Below are positions 8,448 to 16,556 of a DNA stretch of 64,000 nt, one piece after another. The stretch comes from Rhodobacteraceae bacterium HLUCCA08. Lineage in GTDB: Bacteria; Pseudomonadota; Alphaproteobacteria; Rhodobacterales; Rhodobacteraceae. The notes below the pieces were generated by a model. The model ran no database searches, had not been told where the DNA came from, and was given only the letters and a program-made list of their open reading frames with translations. Position 1 is the first letter of the stretch; the number at the start of each line of letters is the position of its first letter. Made by a program: the position numbers and the translations under genes. The DNA is taken from the NCBI GenBank assembly GCA_001314655.1, contig LJSF01000014.1, positions 64,001 through 128,000 of the forward strand, written 5' to 3'.

Positions 8448-9674
8448 ATGAATTTCAACCGATTGACCGGGCCGTCACTGGCCCTTGCCGTGGCGATTTC
8501 CGCTTCGGCAGCCCTGGCCCAGACCAACACCGCCCAGGTCGAAACCGACCGTGACGCGGTCTTTGCCCAGCTTCTGCGCGCCCCGACGGACCGGGCCCTG
8601 ATGCTGCGCTATGCCCGCTTGTCGGTCGAGTTGCGCGATTACGAGGCCGCGGTGTCGACCCTGGAACGGCTGCTCGACCTCGACCCCGGCGACACCCGCG
8701 CGCGCTACGAACTGGGCATCGCCTATTACGCGCTCGGCTCCTACGAACTGGCGCGCTACCATTTCGGCCTGGCCGACCAGGGCAGCGGGCTGAATGCCGA
8801 GGAACGCGAAGCCCTGGCCGCCTATACCGAGGGCGCGACCGAGAACCTGGACCTCAGCCGCTGGTCGGGCGAGGTGTCGGCCGGGATCGTGCAGGCGACC
8901 GAGGGCGACCTGACCGGCCAGGCGGCGCAGCTGTCTTTGCGCTGGGCGCAGGACATGAACGGCCCCGATATCGAATACTGGCTGACCGACCTGGTCGCCC
9001 GCGACCTGCGCTTTTCCGACGATCCGGCGCAGGATCAGACCCATCTGCGCCTGCGCACCGGCCCCTGGCTCAGCCTGCAGGGCGATGCCTATGGTGTCTA
9101 TCTGCGCCCGTATCTGGAGCTGGCCTCCGAACGCGACGGCAGCGGCGACGGCTTCGGCGACGACATCGACGCGGCCGCGATCGGCCTGCAATACCGCAAC
9201 ACGATCAACGCCCATTGGGGCACCTATGCCGATTTCGGCATCGGCCGCGCCGAAGAGGTCGATACCGGGATCGGCGTCGATTACTGGCGCGTCGCCCTCG
9301 GGGCCAGCTGGCGCCCGGCGCGGCAGACCTTCGTGCGCGGCACCCTGCGGGTGCGCGAGGATACCGCCGATGACGGCGACAGCGTCGCCAGCCAGGGCCT
9401 GCGGATCGAGGCGGTGCACGAATTTCCCGTCGACTGGTCGCCGTCGCCCCGGGACTGGCGGGTGGCGGGTTTCGTCCAGATGGACATGGCCGACTACGCC
9501 GGCGCCGCGCCCCGCGAGGATACCGTGACCGGTGCCGGCGCCCGGCTGCGCGGCTACGTCTACGAAGACATTTTCATCGAGGGCAACGTGACCTGGCTGG
9601 AACGCGACAGCGACAATGACAGCTTCGACGATCAGGAGACCCTGGTCGGGATCATGGTCGGGATGGAGTTCTGA
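8448..9674 (+). CDS. TPR plus outer-membrane beta-barrel protein (Slam/DUF560-like layout)
   Basis: 408 aa. The signal peptide ends at AALAQ (about residue 25). Residues about 35-125 form two to three TPR-type helical repeats (YEAAVSTLERLLDLDPGDTR, RYELGIAYYALGSYELARYH). Residues about 140-408 are beta-strand-rich with many Asp/Gly turns (ERDGSGDGFGDDID, RDSDNDSFDDQE) and end in GMEF, consistent with a barrel finishing in Phe. Periplasmic TPRs before a barrel is the layout of surface lipoprotein assembly modifiers (DUF560) and similar export pores; the family assignment is by layout only. Its stop overlaps the start of the FecR-domain gene by one base (TGATG), so the two are coupled, and a substrate/pore relationship is plausible. 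Confidence 0.65.
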   Translation: MNFNRLTGPSLALAVAISASAALAQTNTAQVETDRDAVFAQLLRAPTDRALMLRYARLSVELRDYEAAVSTLERLLDLDPGDTRARYELGIAYYALGSYELARYHFGLADQGSGLNAEEREALAAYTEGATENLDLSRWSGEVSAGIVQATEGDLTGQAAQLSLRWAQDMNGPDIEYWLTDLVARDLRFSDDPAQDQTHLRLRTGPWLSLQGDAYGVYLRPYLELASERDGSGDGFGDDIDAAAIGLQYRNTINAHWGTYADFGIGRAEEVDTGIGVDYWRVALGASWRPARQTFVRGTLRVREDTADDGDSVASQGLRIEAVHEFPVDWSPSPRDWRVAGFVQMDMADYAGAAPREDTVTGAGARLRGYVYEDIFIEGNVTWLERDSDNDSFDDQETLVGIMVGMEF

Positions 9675-10582
9675 TGATGCGCAACATGATCCTTTCCGCC
9701 TTCGCCGCCCTGAGCCTCGCCCTGCCCGCCACGGCGCAGGAGATCGGCACCGTCGCCTCGCTCGACCCGACCCTGCGCGGCACGCCGCCGGGCGCCGGAA
9801 CCCGGACCCTGGCGATCGGCAATGCCGTGATGTCGGGCGAAACCATGGAGACCGGCGCCGCCGGCCGGGCGCAATTGCTGTTCCTGGACCAGACCACCCT
9901 GTCGCTGGCGCCGTCCAGCCGCATCGTGCTGGATGACTTCGTCTATGACCCCAATGCCGGCGGCGGCGATGTCGGCATCCGCCTGACCACCGGCGCGCTG
10001 CGCTTTGTCGGCGGCAAGGCGACCGAAGACCGCGAGGCCACGATCACCACGCCCTCGGCCACGATCGGGGTGCGCGGCTCGTCCACCCTGGTGCTGCTCC
10101 AGGGCGGCACCACCTATGCCGTGTTCCTGGCCGGCGAACGGCTGTGCCTGACGCCGCCGGGCGGGGCGCGGCAATGCACCAGCCGGCGCGGCGGGGTGCT
10201 GTCCTCGGCCGATGGCTATGTCGGCCGGGTCGACCCGGATTTCCTGGCCTCGGCCCTGGCGCGGATCGACGGGACACCGCAGATCGGCACCGGCCCGCGC
10301 GACACGACCGGCATCGGCCCGGACAACCCGCCGGACCGGCAGCCGGTCTCGACCACCGGGGAAGAGCCCGATACCGGCATCTTCGACGACCCGGTGCGCG
10401 AGGATACCGATGTCGGAATTTTCGGCGGCGGCGAGGAAGCCGGGACCCCGACGCTGGGCACGCTGGAACAATGCGTCCTGGAGGCGACCCAGTTCAACTT
10501 CACCGCCGACGAATTGATCGACCTGTTCGGGTCGCTTTCGGCGGCCGCGCTGGAATTTCCGGCCGTGGGTCAGTGCCTGTAG
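9674..10582 (+). CDS. Secreted FecR-domain protein
   Basis: 302 aa. A signal peptide (ILSAFAALSLALPATAQ) is followed by a FecR domain at about residues 35-150: GNAVMSGETMETGAAGRAQL, LFLDQTTLSLAPSSRIVLDD, and TPSATIGVRGSSTLV (the typical TPTAxVGVRGT-like end). The C-terminal half is Gly/Pro/Asp-rich and low-complexity with DNPPDRQPV and GIFDDPVREDTD, then a Cys-containing tail. There is no membrane segment apart from the signal peptide, unlike true FecR anti-sigma regulators, so it is probably periplasmic or surface-exposed. FecR-domain proteins are repeatedly found beside CHASE2 adenylate cyclases, and here such a cyclase lies convergently 4 bp away. Confidence 0.8.
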   Translation: MMRNMILSAFAALSLALPATAQEIGTVASLDPTLRGTPPGAGTRTLAIGNAVMSGETMETGAAGRAQLLFLDQTTLSLAPSSRIVLDDFVYDPNAGGGDVGIRLTTGALRFVGGKATEDREATITTPSATIGVRGSSTLVLLQGGTTYAVFLAGERLCLTPPGGARQCTSRRGGVLSSADGYVGRVDPDFLASALARIDGTPQIGTGPRDTTGIGPDNPPDRQPVSTTGEEPDTGIFDDPVREDTDVGIFGGGEEAGTPTLGTLEQCVLEATQFNFTADELIDLFGSLSAAALEFPAVGQCL

Positions 10583-10586
10583 CGGC

Positions 10587-12779
10587 TCAGCGCTTGCTGT
10601 CGGCGCGGTAGATCCCGTCCCAGCCCGGGCCCGGCGGGGCCCGGCGCAGCGCCGCGATCCGCTCGCCATAGGCGCGGGCCAGCTGGGCCGTATCGCAGGC
10701 CGGGCAGTCGACCTGCGCCAGTGCCTCGGCAGTCGCCTCGGCCCCGTCCCAATCGCCGGCGGCATAGGCCGCGCGCAGACCCGCCAGCGCCTCGGCCAGC
10801 GCCTCCAGCCCCGGCGTGTCGTCGGCGGCGACCAGGTGCACCTCGATCGCCGCGTCGCGGCCCTTGACCGCGACCAGGTCCAGCGGCACGGCGCGCAGCC
10901 CATCGGGCAGATGCGCCACCGTGTCGGGGCCGACGCAATTGGTGGTGCCGTAAAGCCGCGTCAGCCCCTCCAGCCGGGCGGCCAGGGTCACGCTGTCGCC
11001 GATGCAGGTATAGCTCAGCCGATCGCGCGACCCCATCAGCCCGACCGAGCAATGCCCGGTGTTCAGCCCGATCCCGACCGAAACCGGCGGCAGCCCGCGC
11101 GCCTGCAACTCGGCGCTCGCCTCGGCCACCGCGGCCTCGACCGCCCCGATCGCGCCCAGGGCGCGGGCGGCATGGTCTGGCATCTCGATCGGAGCGTTCC
11201 AGAAGGCCATGACCGCATCGCCCATGAACTTGTCGATCGTCGCGCCATGGCCGACCAGCGCGCTGGACACACGGCTCAGATAGGTGTTGACCAGTGCCAC
11301 CACCTGGGCCGGGCTCATCGCCTCGGTCACGCCGGTAAAGCCGCGCATGTCGACGAACATCACCGACAATTCGCGGTCGGCGCCTTCGGGGGTCAGGGCG
11401 GCGTCGGGGTTGCGCTCGATCCGGGCGATCAGCGCGTCGGGCAGGAAATGCGCGAACTGGGCGCGGATCCGGCGCCGGGCGCGTTCCTTGGCGACGAAAC
11501 CCAGCGTGGTGCCGGGCAGGTAGCCGAAGACAGCGATGAGAGCCGGTAGAACCGGATCGAAGAGCAGCCCGGCCCGGGCAAAGGCCAGATAGCCGCCCGC
11601 CGCCGCGCCACCGCCCAGGGCCAAAGCAACCGCCAGGCCCAGCAGGGGCCGCTGCGCCAGCTGCGCCAGGGTCAGGACCAGCCCGCCGGCGACGATCAGC
11701 ACGATCTCAAGGCCCTTCATCCAGTCCGGCCGGGTCAGGAATTGCCCGGCCAGCACCTGTTCCAGCACCTCGGCATGGATCGTGACCCCGGCGATCTGGC
11801 CATCCAGCGGCGTGGTGCGGATGTCGAACAGCCCCTGGGCCGAGGACCCGACCAGCACGATCTTGCCGCCGATCCGCGCCGCCAGGGCCGGATCGACCCC
11901 GTCGGCGGCCAGCAGATCGGCCGCCGGGGTCACGCGCTCGGCCCGGTAGCCGGCGAAATGGAGGCGGAAATGGCCGTTGGCCTCCAGCGGATACTCCGCG
12001 CCACCGGTGCGCATGGCGATCACCGCCAGCGTGCCGCCCGACGCCTCGCCCGAAGCCTCGGTGGTGCGCAGCACATGCCCGCCGGCGCCTTGCGCTACCC
12101 GCAGCAGTTCGGCCGACAGCGACGGGACCAGCACGCCGTCGGGCCCGAAGGCGGTGACCATCGGCACGGTCCGGGTGATCCCGTCGGCGGTGCGGCCCAG
12201 GCTGATCGCGCCGATCCCGGCGGCGGCCTCGGCCAGCGGCGGGATATTGACCACGGCGCCCGGATAGCGGGTCAGCGCCGGGGCCGGGTTGCGCCCGGTA
12301 TGGGCGATCCCGGCCTTGGGCGCGGGCAAAGGCCCCTCGGCCGCGCCGGCCACGGCCAGCACCACGGGCCAGCCGGCGATCGCGGCGGCGAATTGCGCAT
12401 CATGGCCCGGCGCTTCGGGCATGGGCACATCGCGGCCCAGCCGGGCGGCGTCGATCGCCAGCTGCTCGGGCGAGGTCCGGTCGGGCTCGGGGAACATCAC
12501 GTCAAAGCCGACTGCGACGGCGCCATGGGCGAACAGCGCCTCGGTCAGCGCCGCCATCGTGGTGCGCGGCCAGGGCCATTGGCCCCAGGCGTCCAGTGCC
12601 GCCTCGTCGATATCGATCACATGGACCGGGCTGGCCGGGTCATAGGCGCGCGGCGCGGCGCGCTGATAGGCGTCGAACACCGCATCCCGGGCGCGGTCCA
12701 CCAGCGGCACCGGCACCAGCGCCAGCGCGACCATCGCCGCGGTCATGGCCAGACCCAGCAGGGCGATCAGGCGTGTCAC
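10587..12779 (-). CDS. CHASE2-domain membrane adenylate cyclase (class III)
   Basis: 730 aa. An N-terminal TM helix (residues about 4-25) leads to a periplasmic CHASE2 sensor (about 35-330, containing VHVIDIDEAALDAWGQWPWPR). Three TM helices follow (about 345-420), then a cytoplasmic class III cyclase domain (about 465-640). Metal-binding D477 (FVDMRGFTG) and D521 (MGDAVMAFW) and the ATP-selecting K517 (IDKF) are present, as is R602. The position normally held by the transition-state Asn (VNLAxR) is Thr598 (SVTLAAR), which is unusual. The C-terminal tail resembles a short TPR-like helical extension. It makes cAMP in response to a periplasmic signal, with the adjacent FecR protein as possible partner. 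The divergent neighbour encodes a cyclic-nucleotide-binding protein. Confidence 0.9.
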   Translation of the reverse strand: MTRLIALLGLAMTAAMVALALVPVPLVDRARDAVFDAYQRAAPRAYDPASPVHVIDIDEAALDAWGQWPWPRTTMAALTEALFAHGAVAVGFDVMFPEPDRTSPEQLAIDAARLGRDVPMPEAPGHDAQFAAAIAGWPVVLAVAGAAEGPLPAPKAGIAHTGRNPAPALTRYPGAVVNIPPLAEAAAGIGAISLGRTADGITRTVPMVTAFGPDGVLVPSLSAELLRVAQGAGGHVLRTTEASGEASGGTLAVIAMRTGGAEYPLEANGHFRLHFAGYRAERVTPAADLLAADGVDPALAARIGGKIVLVGSSAQGLFDIRTTPLDGQIAGVTIHAEVLEQVLAGQFLTRPDWMKGLEIVLIVAGGLVLTLAQLAQRPLLGLAVALALGGGAAAGGYLAFARAGLLFDPVLPALIAVFGYLPGTTLGFVAKERARRRIRAQFAHFLPDALIARIERNPDAALTPEGADRELSVMFVDMRGFTGVTEAMSPAQVVALVNTYLSRVSSALVGHGATIDKFMGDAVMAFWNAPIEMPDHAARALGAIGAVEAAVAEASAELQARGLPPVSVGIGLNTGHCSVGLMGSRDRLSYTCIGDSVTLAARLEGLTRLYGTTNCVGPDTVAHLPDGLRAVPLDLVAVKGRDAAIEVHLVAADDTPGLEALAEALAGLRAAYAAGDWDGAEATAEALAQVDCPACDTAQLARAYGERIAALRRAPPGPGWDGIYRADSKR

Positions 12780-12931
12780 GTCGCTGGGCCTCGTTCATCG
12801 TCCCGTTCCGGCCGATCATGCCCGGCCCGTGCCGCCGGGGCAATCGCGGCCTGGGGTCGGGTTTTCCGCCTTTGACCGGGGCGGCGAACCCGGGCACCCT
12901 GAGACGATCGTCCGCAAGGGGAAATGCCGCG

Positions 12932-13630
12932 ATGTTCACCGACCTCGACCTCAGCCTCTACGACGCCGCCGGGATCCTGGGCGTCTCGCTGTATCTGGGG
13001 TCCTACGGCGCGCTGCAGCTGGGGTGGCTTCGGGCCAATGGCAACCGTTACACCTGGCTCAACCTGGTCGCGGCGGCGATGGTCCTGACCAGCCTGACGC
13101 GGGATTTCAACCTGTTCGCGGCGGTGATCCAGGGCAGCTGGATCGTGTTCTCCATCGTCGGGCTGACCCGGCGCTGGCTGGCGCGCAAACGCCTGACCTT
13201 TTCGGTCGAGGAAGAGGCGATGCTGGCCGACCGCTTTCCTTTCCTCGCGCCGCTGATGGCCAGCCGCCTGACCCGGCGCGGCCATTGGGGCGACCACGAA
13301 CCGGGCACCGTGCTGGCGCGCGAGGGCGAGGAGCTGGGCAAGCTGATCTACCTGGCCTCGAGCAGCGCCGAGGTGCATCGCGACGGCCGCCGGGTCGCGC
13401 AGTTGCAGCCGGGCGATTTCATCGGCGAAATCACCGTGCTGCATGGCGGGCCGGCCACCGCCACCGTCCGCGCCGCCGGGCCGGTGCGGACCTTCACCAT
13501 CGACCGGGCGCCGCTGCTGGCGCTGGTCAATGCCGAACACGAGATCGCGCTTGAAATCAGCGCCGCCTTCCAGCGCGAATCCAACCGCAAGATCAGCCGC
13601 GCCAATGCCGCGCTCGGCGCGACGGCCTGA
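12932..13630 (+). CDS. Membrane protein with N-terminal CBU_0592-like and C-terminal cNMP-binding-like domains
   Basis: 232 aa. Residues about 10-90 are three hydrophobic helices with LGSYGALQLGWLRANGN and LTSLTRDFNLFAAVIQGSW, matching the small CBU_0592-type membrane domain. Residues about 95-220 read as a cyclic-nucleotide-binding or Popeye-like beta-roll: GTVLAREGEELGKLIYL, VAQLQPGDFIGEITVLHGG, PATATVRAAGPVRTFTIDR. The PGDFIGE...TATV segment corresponds to the phosphate-binding cassette region, although the usual Arg of FGEhaLL...RxA is not evident. The start ATG 12932 follows AAGGGG. It is divergent from the adenylate cyclase (152-bp gap), so it is a likely cAMP effector. It ends 3 bp from the stop of a convergent gene of similar design. 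Confidence 0.75.
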   Translation: MFTDLDLSLYDAAGILGVSLYLGSYGALQLGWLRANGNRYTWLNLVAAAMVLTSLTRDFNLFAAVIQGSWIVFSIVGLTRRWLARKRLTFSVEEEAMLADRFPFLAPLMASRLTRRGHWGDHEPGTVLAREGEELGKLIYLASSSAEVHRDGRRVAQLQPGDFIGEITVLHGGPATATVRAAGPVRTFTIDRAPLLALVNAEHEIALEISAAFQRESNRKISRANAALGATA

Positions 13631-13633
13631 ACG

Positions 13634-14311
13634 CTAGCCGGCGGCATCCGCCTGAGGGATCGGCACCGAGGCCGCGACCTTGGCCGCCAGGTCGCGCCCG
13701 AACAGCGCCACCATGCCGTTGTGGATCGCCGGCTTGCGCGCCATCAGCTTGTGCAGCGCGGCACTGTCGAAGGACACGACCCGGCTGCCCGCCGGCACCC
13801 GGACACCGGCCGAGGATGCGGCCCCGGTCAGAAAGGCGATCTCGCCGACAAAGGCGGGGCCGCGGGCGGCATAGACCCTGCCCCGTTTCTCGATCTCGTA
13901 GGTCTCGGCAAAGACCAGGAACAGCTTGTTCACCGCGGCGCCTTCGGCGATCAGATCGGTCGCGGCCTCGGGGATCGTGCCCTCGGCAGTGCGCATCACG
14001 CGGCGGAACTGGCCCGGCGTCAGGGTCGGGAAATGGGCGAACAGGCTGCGATCCTCGTCGCTCATCCGCCAGGTGGTGCGTTCGAACAGGATGATCCCGA
14101 TCAGGACGACATTGACCGCGACCAGAACCGAATTGACGATGATGGATTGCGCGATCGGGACCGGTTGCAGGGCATAAAAGGCGATGTCCATGCAGATGCC
14201 GGCCGCGACGAACAGGCGCAACAGCAATTCGTCCCGCAGGACGAACCCCGCGCATTTCAGGGCCAGCCCGCACAGCAACAGCAGGCTCAGGGGTTCGGAA
14301 AGAAACGCCAT
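13634..14311 (-). CDS. Popeye-like membrane protein with cyclic-nucleotide-binding fold
   Basis: 225 aa. Three N-terminal TM helices (LSLLLLCGLALKCAGFVL, LFVAAGICMDIAFYAL, IIVNSVLVAVNVVLIGIIL) are followed by LTPGQFRRVMRTAEGTIPEA and a beta-roll with VFAETYEIEKRGRVYAARGP, AFVGEIAFLTG and GVRVPAGSRVVSFD. Three helices plus this roll is the layout of Popeye-domain (POPDC) proteins, which bind cAMP in animals and have bacterial relatives. The start is set at MAFLSEPLS (ATG 14311), where membrane sequence begins; the 26 upstream residues of the open frame are not helix-like. It converges on the 12932-13630 gene of similar architecture, suggesting a pair of effectors for the nearby cyclase. Confidence 0.7.
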   Translation of the reverse strand: MAFLSEPLSLLLLCGLALKCAGFVLRDELLLRLFVAAGICMDIAFYALQPVPIAQSIIVNSVLVAVNVVLIGIILFERTTWRMSDEDRSLFAHFPTLTPGQFRRVMRTAEGTIPEAATDLIAEGAAVNKLFLVFAETYEIEKRGRVYAARGPAFVGEIAFLTGAASSAGVRVPAGSRVVSFDSAALHKLMARKPAIHNGMVALFGRDLAAKVAASVPIPQADAAG

Positions 14312-14408
14312 GGAAAATGACCTGTCGTATTCAATCCCGCGCTCAAGAGCACAGCCGATGCAATGTGACAAGACTTGCGACGCCCGCACCGCCTGCTAGC
14401 GTCGCGCC

Positions 14409-15587
14409 ATGACCGACAATGTCGACGTCCTGATCATCGGCGGGGCCATCATGGGGTCGTCCCTGGCCTGGTGGCTGACCCGCGATCCCGGCTTCGGCGG
14501 CCGGGTCGTGGTGATCGAGCGCGACCCGAGCTACGCATACGCCGCGACCAGCCTGTCGCATTCCTCGATCCGGCAGCAATTCGGCCAGGCCATCAACGTG
14601 CGGATCAGCCAGTTCGGCGCCGCCTTCCTGCGCGACATCCGCGACTGGATGGGCCCCGAAGCGCCACCGATCCCGATCCGTTCGGACGGGTATCTCTACC
14701 TCGCCGACACCCCGGCCTTCGCCGATGCCCTGAGGCAGGCGCAGGCGCTGCAGGCCGGCCTCGGCGCCGCCACCCGCCTGCTCGGCCCCGATCAGGCCGC
14801 TGCCGAATGGCCCTACCTGTGCTTCGACGGCATCGCGCTGGCCAGCCACAACCCGGTGGACGAAGGCGCCTTCGACGGCATCGCCCTGTTCGACCTGTTC
14901 CGCCGTCAGGCCCGGGCGCAGGGCGCGCATTACGTGACCGGAGAGGTCGCCGGACTGACCCGCGACCGCGACCGGATCACCGCCGCGACCCTGACCGATG
15001 GCACAAGCTATGCCCCCGGCATCGTGGTCAATTGCGCCGGCACCCGCGGCGCGCAAGTGGCCGCCATGGCGGGCCTGTCGCTGCCGGTCGAACCGCGGGC
15101 GCGCTTTTCCTACGTCTTCGACGCGGCCGAGCCGCTGCCCGGCCCCCTGCCGCTGACCATCGACCCCGCCGGCGTCCATGTCCGCCCCGAAGGCGGCGGG
15201 TTCCTCGCCGGCTATGTGCCGCGGCCCGACCTGCCCCGCGATCCGGAGGATTTCACAATCGACCATGCGGTGTGGGAGGACGCGGTCTGGCCGATCCTGG
15301 CCACCCGCATTCCGGCCTTCGAGCGGATCCGCCTGCGCCGCACCTGGGTCGGGCATTACGACTACAACAGGCTCGACCGGAACGCCGTGTTGGGCCCGCA
15401 TCCCGAGGTGGCGAATTTTCTGTTCTGCAACGGCTTTTCCGGGCACGGGCTTCAGCAATCTCCCGCCATTGGGCGAGGTCTTGCCGAGTGGATCGTCGAT
15501 GGCGGCTGGCGCACCCTTGACCTTTCCGGACTGGGCTACGAGCGTGTCGCCCTGAACCGCCCGCTGATCGAACGGGCCGTGATCTGA
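14409..15587 (+). CDS. FAD-dependent oxidoreductase of the DAO family (FOXRED1-like)
   Basis: 392 aa, full length for the glycine oxidase/sarcosine oxidase-type DAO fold. The N-terminal dinucleotide motif is VLIIGGAIMGSSLAWWL, followed by the FAD-ribose-binding acid in VVVIERDPSY. The C-terminal FAD contact appears as LFCNGFSGHGLQQSPAIGRG. TSLSHSSIRQQF resembles the flavin-proximal motif of sarcosine-type amine oxidases and of FOXRED1. It is cytoplasmic and probably oxidises a secondary amine or amino acid; the substrate is unknown. It is followed 11 bp later by a uronate-dehydrogenase-like gene on the same strand, so the two are probably cotranscribed. Confidence 0.85.
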   Translation: MTDNVDVLIIGGAIMGSSLAWWLTRDPGFGGRVVVIERDPSYAYAATSLSHSSIRQQFGQAINVRISQFGAAFLRDIRDWMGPEAPPIPIRSDGYLYLADTPAFADALRQAQALQAGLGAATRLLGPDQAAAEWPYLCFDGIALASHNPVDEGAFDGIALFDLFRRQARAQGAHYVTGEVAGLTRDRDRITAATLTDGTSYAPGIVVNCAGTRGAQVAAMAGLSLPVEPRARFSYVFDAAEPLPGPLPLTIDPAGVHVRPEGGGFLAGYVPRPDLPRDPEDFTIDHAVWEDAVWPILATRIPAFERIRLRRTWVGHYDYNRLDRNAVLGPHPEVANFLFCNGFSGHGLQQSPAIGRGLAEWIVDGGWRTLDLSGLGYERVALNRPLIERAVI

Positions 15588-15598
15588 AGGAAACGCCC

Positions 15599-16546
15599 AT
15601 GCTGACCAAGATCGTTCTGACCGGGGCCTGCGGGTCGCTCGGGTCCTTGCTGCGGGACCCGTTGTCGCGGATGTGCGACGAATTGCTCAGCGTCGATATC
15701 GCCGATGCGCCGGCCGAACTGCACGAGGGCGAGCATTTCGAAAAGGCCGACGTGACCGATTTCGACACCGTCCTGCGGATCGTGACCGGCGCCGACATGG
15801 TGGTGCATTTCGCCGGCATCGCCGACGAACGCCCCTTCGACCAGATCATCGGCCCGAATTTCCTGTCCTGCTACAACGTGTGGGAGGCCGCCTATCGGCA
15901 TGGCGCGCGCCGGGTCGTCTATGCTTCGTCGGTGCATGCGGTGGGCATGACCGAAACCAATGCCGGCGCGGGCCTCGATGCGCCGCACCGGCCCGACACA
16001 TTCTACGGCCTGATGAAATGCATGTCCGAGGATCTGGCCCGGCTCTATTGGGAAAAGCGCGGGGTGGAATCGGTCTGTTTGCGCATCTTCTCCTGCACCG
16101 CCGAACCGCAGAATGCCCGGGCGCTGGGCACCTGGCTCAGCCATGGCGACCTGCAGCGCCTGGTGGTGCGGGCGGTGGACACGCCGACCACCGGGTTCAC
16201 GCGGGTCTACGGCATCTCGAACAACGATCGCGCCCCGGTGCGCAACGATGCCGCCGCCTTCCTGGGCTACAAGCCCCGGGACAATGCCGAGGACTGGGCC
16301 GCGGCGATCCTGGCCGCCGCCCTGGCCCCGGACCCGTCCGACCCGGCGCAGATGCGGCTGGGCGGGCCCTTTGCCACGGTGCCCTTGGGCGAAAGCGGCG
16401 TGGCCGGGATCAAGGCGACGAATGTGGGCCGCGATGAGGGGCAACGCCCCGAAGAGGCCGCCCCCGGCCCCGGTCCCGATTCCACCCCGAAACCCAATGC
16501 CGACAAGCTTCCGTCCTTCCTGTCGCGCAAGGGAATGGGCGGCTGA
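15599..16546 (+). CDS. NAD-dependent epimerase/dehydratase family, uronate dehydrogenase-like
   Basis: 315 aa. A short-chain-type Rossmann fold with glycine motif TGACGSLGS at residue about 8, D34-type acid in LSVDIADAP, and active-site elements YASSVHAVG (Ser) and FYGLMKC (Tyr-x3-Lys). The text FVHFAGI-type strand (MVVHFAGIADERPFDQII), LRIFSCTAEPQNARALGTWLS and VYGISNNDRAPV closely follows hexuronate dehydrogenases (Udh), which oxidise glucuronate or galacturonate to the lactone. The last 50 residues (PEEAAPGPGPDSTPKPNADK) are a Pro-rich extension not seen in typical Udh of about 265 aa. The sugar substrate cannot be fixed from sequence. Confidence 0.75.
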   Translation: MLTKIVLTGACGSLGSLLRDPLSRMCDELLSVDIADAPAELHEGEHFEKADVTDFDTVLRIVTGADMVVHFAGIADERPFDQIIGPNFLSCYNVWEAAYRHGARRVVYASSVHAVGMTETNAGAGLDAPHRPDTFYGLMKCMSEDLARLYWEKRGVESVCLRIFSCTAEPQNARALGTWLSHGDLQRLVVRAVDTPTTGFTRVYGISNNDRAPVRNDAAAFLGYKPRDNAEDWAAAILAAALAPDPSDPAQMRLGGPFATVPLGESGVAGIKATNVGRDEGQRPEEAAPGPGPDSTPKPNADKLPSFLSRKGMGG

Positions 16547-16556
16547 CGGCGCCGGC

